This document shows, piece by piece, positions 63,746 through 64,000 of a DNA stretch of 64,000 nucleotides. This DNA is from Bacteroidales bacterium (GTDB lineage Bacteria; Bacteroidota; Bacteroidia; Bacteroidales; F082), in contig JACCQN010000002.1 of the NCBI GenBank assembly GCA_015709215.1, forward strand, positions 62,001 to 126,000, written 5' to 3'. A program made the translations under genes and the position numbers. Under the pieces are notes generated by a model. That model was given only the letters and a program-made list of their open reading frames with translations. It was not told the origin of the DNA and made no database searches. How positions within the stretch are numbered: the first letter of the stretch is position 1; each line of letters opens with the position of its first letter.

Positions 63746-63777
63746 AAAAAGGGACTCCCATACGGAAGTCCCTTTTT
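63746..63777. terminator. Bidirectional terminator between coaE and the T9SS gene
   Basis: AAAAAGGGACT and AGTCCCTTTTT pair over 11 bp around a 10-base loop. A- and T-runs on the two sides give a T-run on each strand, so both convergent genes can use it. Confidence 0.88.
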
Positions 63778-63794
63778 ATTTATTTCAATCAAGA

Positions 63795-64000
63795 TTATTC
63801 AATCATAATCTTTTGTGTAGCAGTGCCATTCACCGTTTGAATGGTCAGGATGTACATGCCTGTTTCGAAGGCATCAGTAGCAATGCGGGTTTCGCTTTGG
63901 CCAACAGTACCTTCATAAACTACCTGTCCGAGCGTATTGCTGAGGATAATGGAAGTAATTTCGGTATTGCCTTTAAGGAACAGCACATCATTAGCCGGAT
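63795..64000 (-). CDS. C-terminal end of a T9SS type A cargo protein (5' truncated by window edge)
   Basis: The open frame runs to the window edge, and the first visible residues PANDVLFLKG continue from a missing YPNP-type strand. The rest (SIILSNTLGQVVYEG, ETGMYILTIQTVNGTATQKIMIE) is a canonical type A Por-secretion sorting domain, which targets the cargo to the type IX system and is then cut off. The nature of the cargo lies outside the window. Confidence 0.88.
   Translation of the reverse strand, partial: PANDVLFLKGNTEITSIILSNTLGQVVYEGTVGQSETRIATDAFETGMYILTIQTVNGTATQKIMIE

Noticed and set aside
1-64000. CRISPR arrays, rRNA genes, intact insertion sequences
   Set aside because: No regularly spaced repeats, no rRNA-like sequence and no complete transposase were seen anywhere in the window.

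Overview
The window is a stretch of a Bacteroidota chromosome, most likely an environmental member of the Bacteroidales/Marinilabiliales side of the phylum. The evidence is type IX secretion (Por) sorting domains at 60.0-61.2 kb and at the right edge, a gliding-motility-type C-terminus, GH92/GH20/GH31/GH13 enzymes with lipoprotein or Sec signals, the Bacteroidota form of YchF, and promoters that fit the Bacteroidota pattern TTTG-N17-23-TAnnTTTG. Ribosome binding sites are A-rich rather than Shine-Dalgarno-like, so several starts were set by family alignment and by 4-bp ATGA overlaps.

Layout. 0-5.5 kb: a GH20 hexosaminidase cut by the left edge, a convergent three-gene SPFH / Arc-type DNA-binding / zinc-ribbon operon with a palindrome at its promoter, and a GH92 mannosidase. 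5.5-14.5 kb: housekeeping genes (EamA transporter, YigZ, DnaA, low-Mr phosphatase, threonine/serine dehydratase, RsmI-like methyltransferase, SlyD-like FKBP, ABC-2 exporter, sugar transferase). 14.5-15.4 kb: decayed non-coding DNA. 15.4-24.3 kb: a vWA membrane protein, FabG, two sensor kinase proteins, GT9, a Sua5/YrdC protein. 24.3-26.7 kb: MutS2. 26.9-40.8 kb: an alpha-glucan/trehalose locus. Its leftward arm is TreS, a beta-phosphoglucomutase-GH65 fusion, two tandem uridine-kinase-like proteins and SdaA; its rightward arm is a neopullulanase-like GH13, GH31 and a second GH13. Exported enzymes would cut alpha-glucans to maltose/glucose, while cytoplasmic TreS, a disaccharide phosphorylase and its fused mutase would feed glucose 6-phosphate. 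No SusC/SusD pair or regulator is visible.

A tRNA-Gly(CCC) at 40.9 kb marks the left side of an accessory island that ends before ychF at 52.1 kb. The island holds a PQQ-repeat lipoprotein, an IS630 remnant, a LytS/LytTR two-component operon in which BOTH genes carry one in-frame TAA, two Spy-like secreted proteins, a duplicated lipoprotein pair with a 284-bp perfectly identical tract, a serine hydrolase between the pair, an orphan T9SS sorting-domain fragment, a DUF6515-like protein and an ISAs1-type remnant. Three of its transcription units share a ~50-bp upstream element, and a LytTR-style tandem repeat lies before the kinase gene. I read this as a small envelope regulon that is probably decaying. 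It is the most likely place for something undescribed.

52-64 kb returns to core functions: YchF, M1 aminopeptidase, ClpB, a KAS III enzyme, a CoA-binding protein, a T9SS type B protein, DUF1573, YajC, YbbR, CoaE, and the C-terminus of a T9SS type A protein cut by the right edge.
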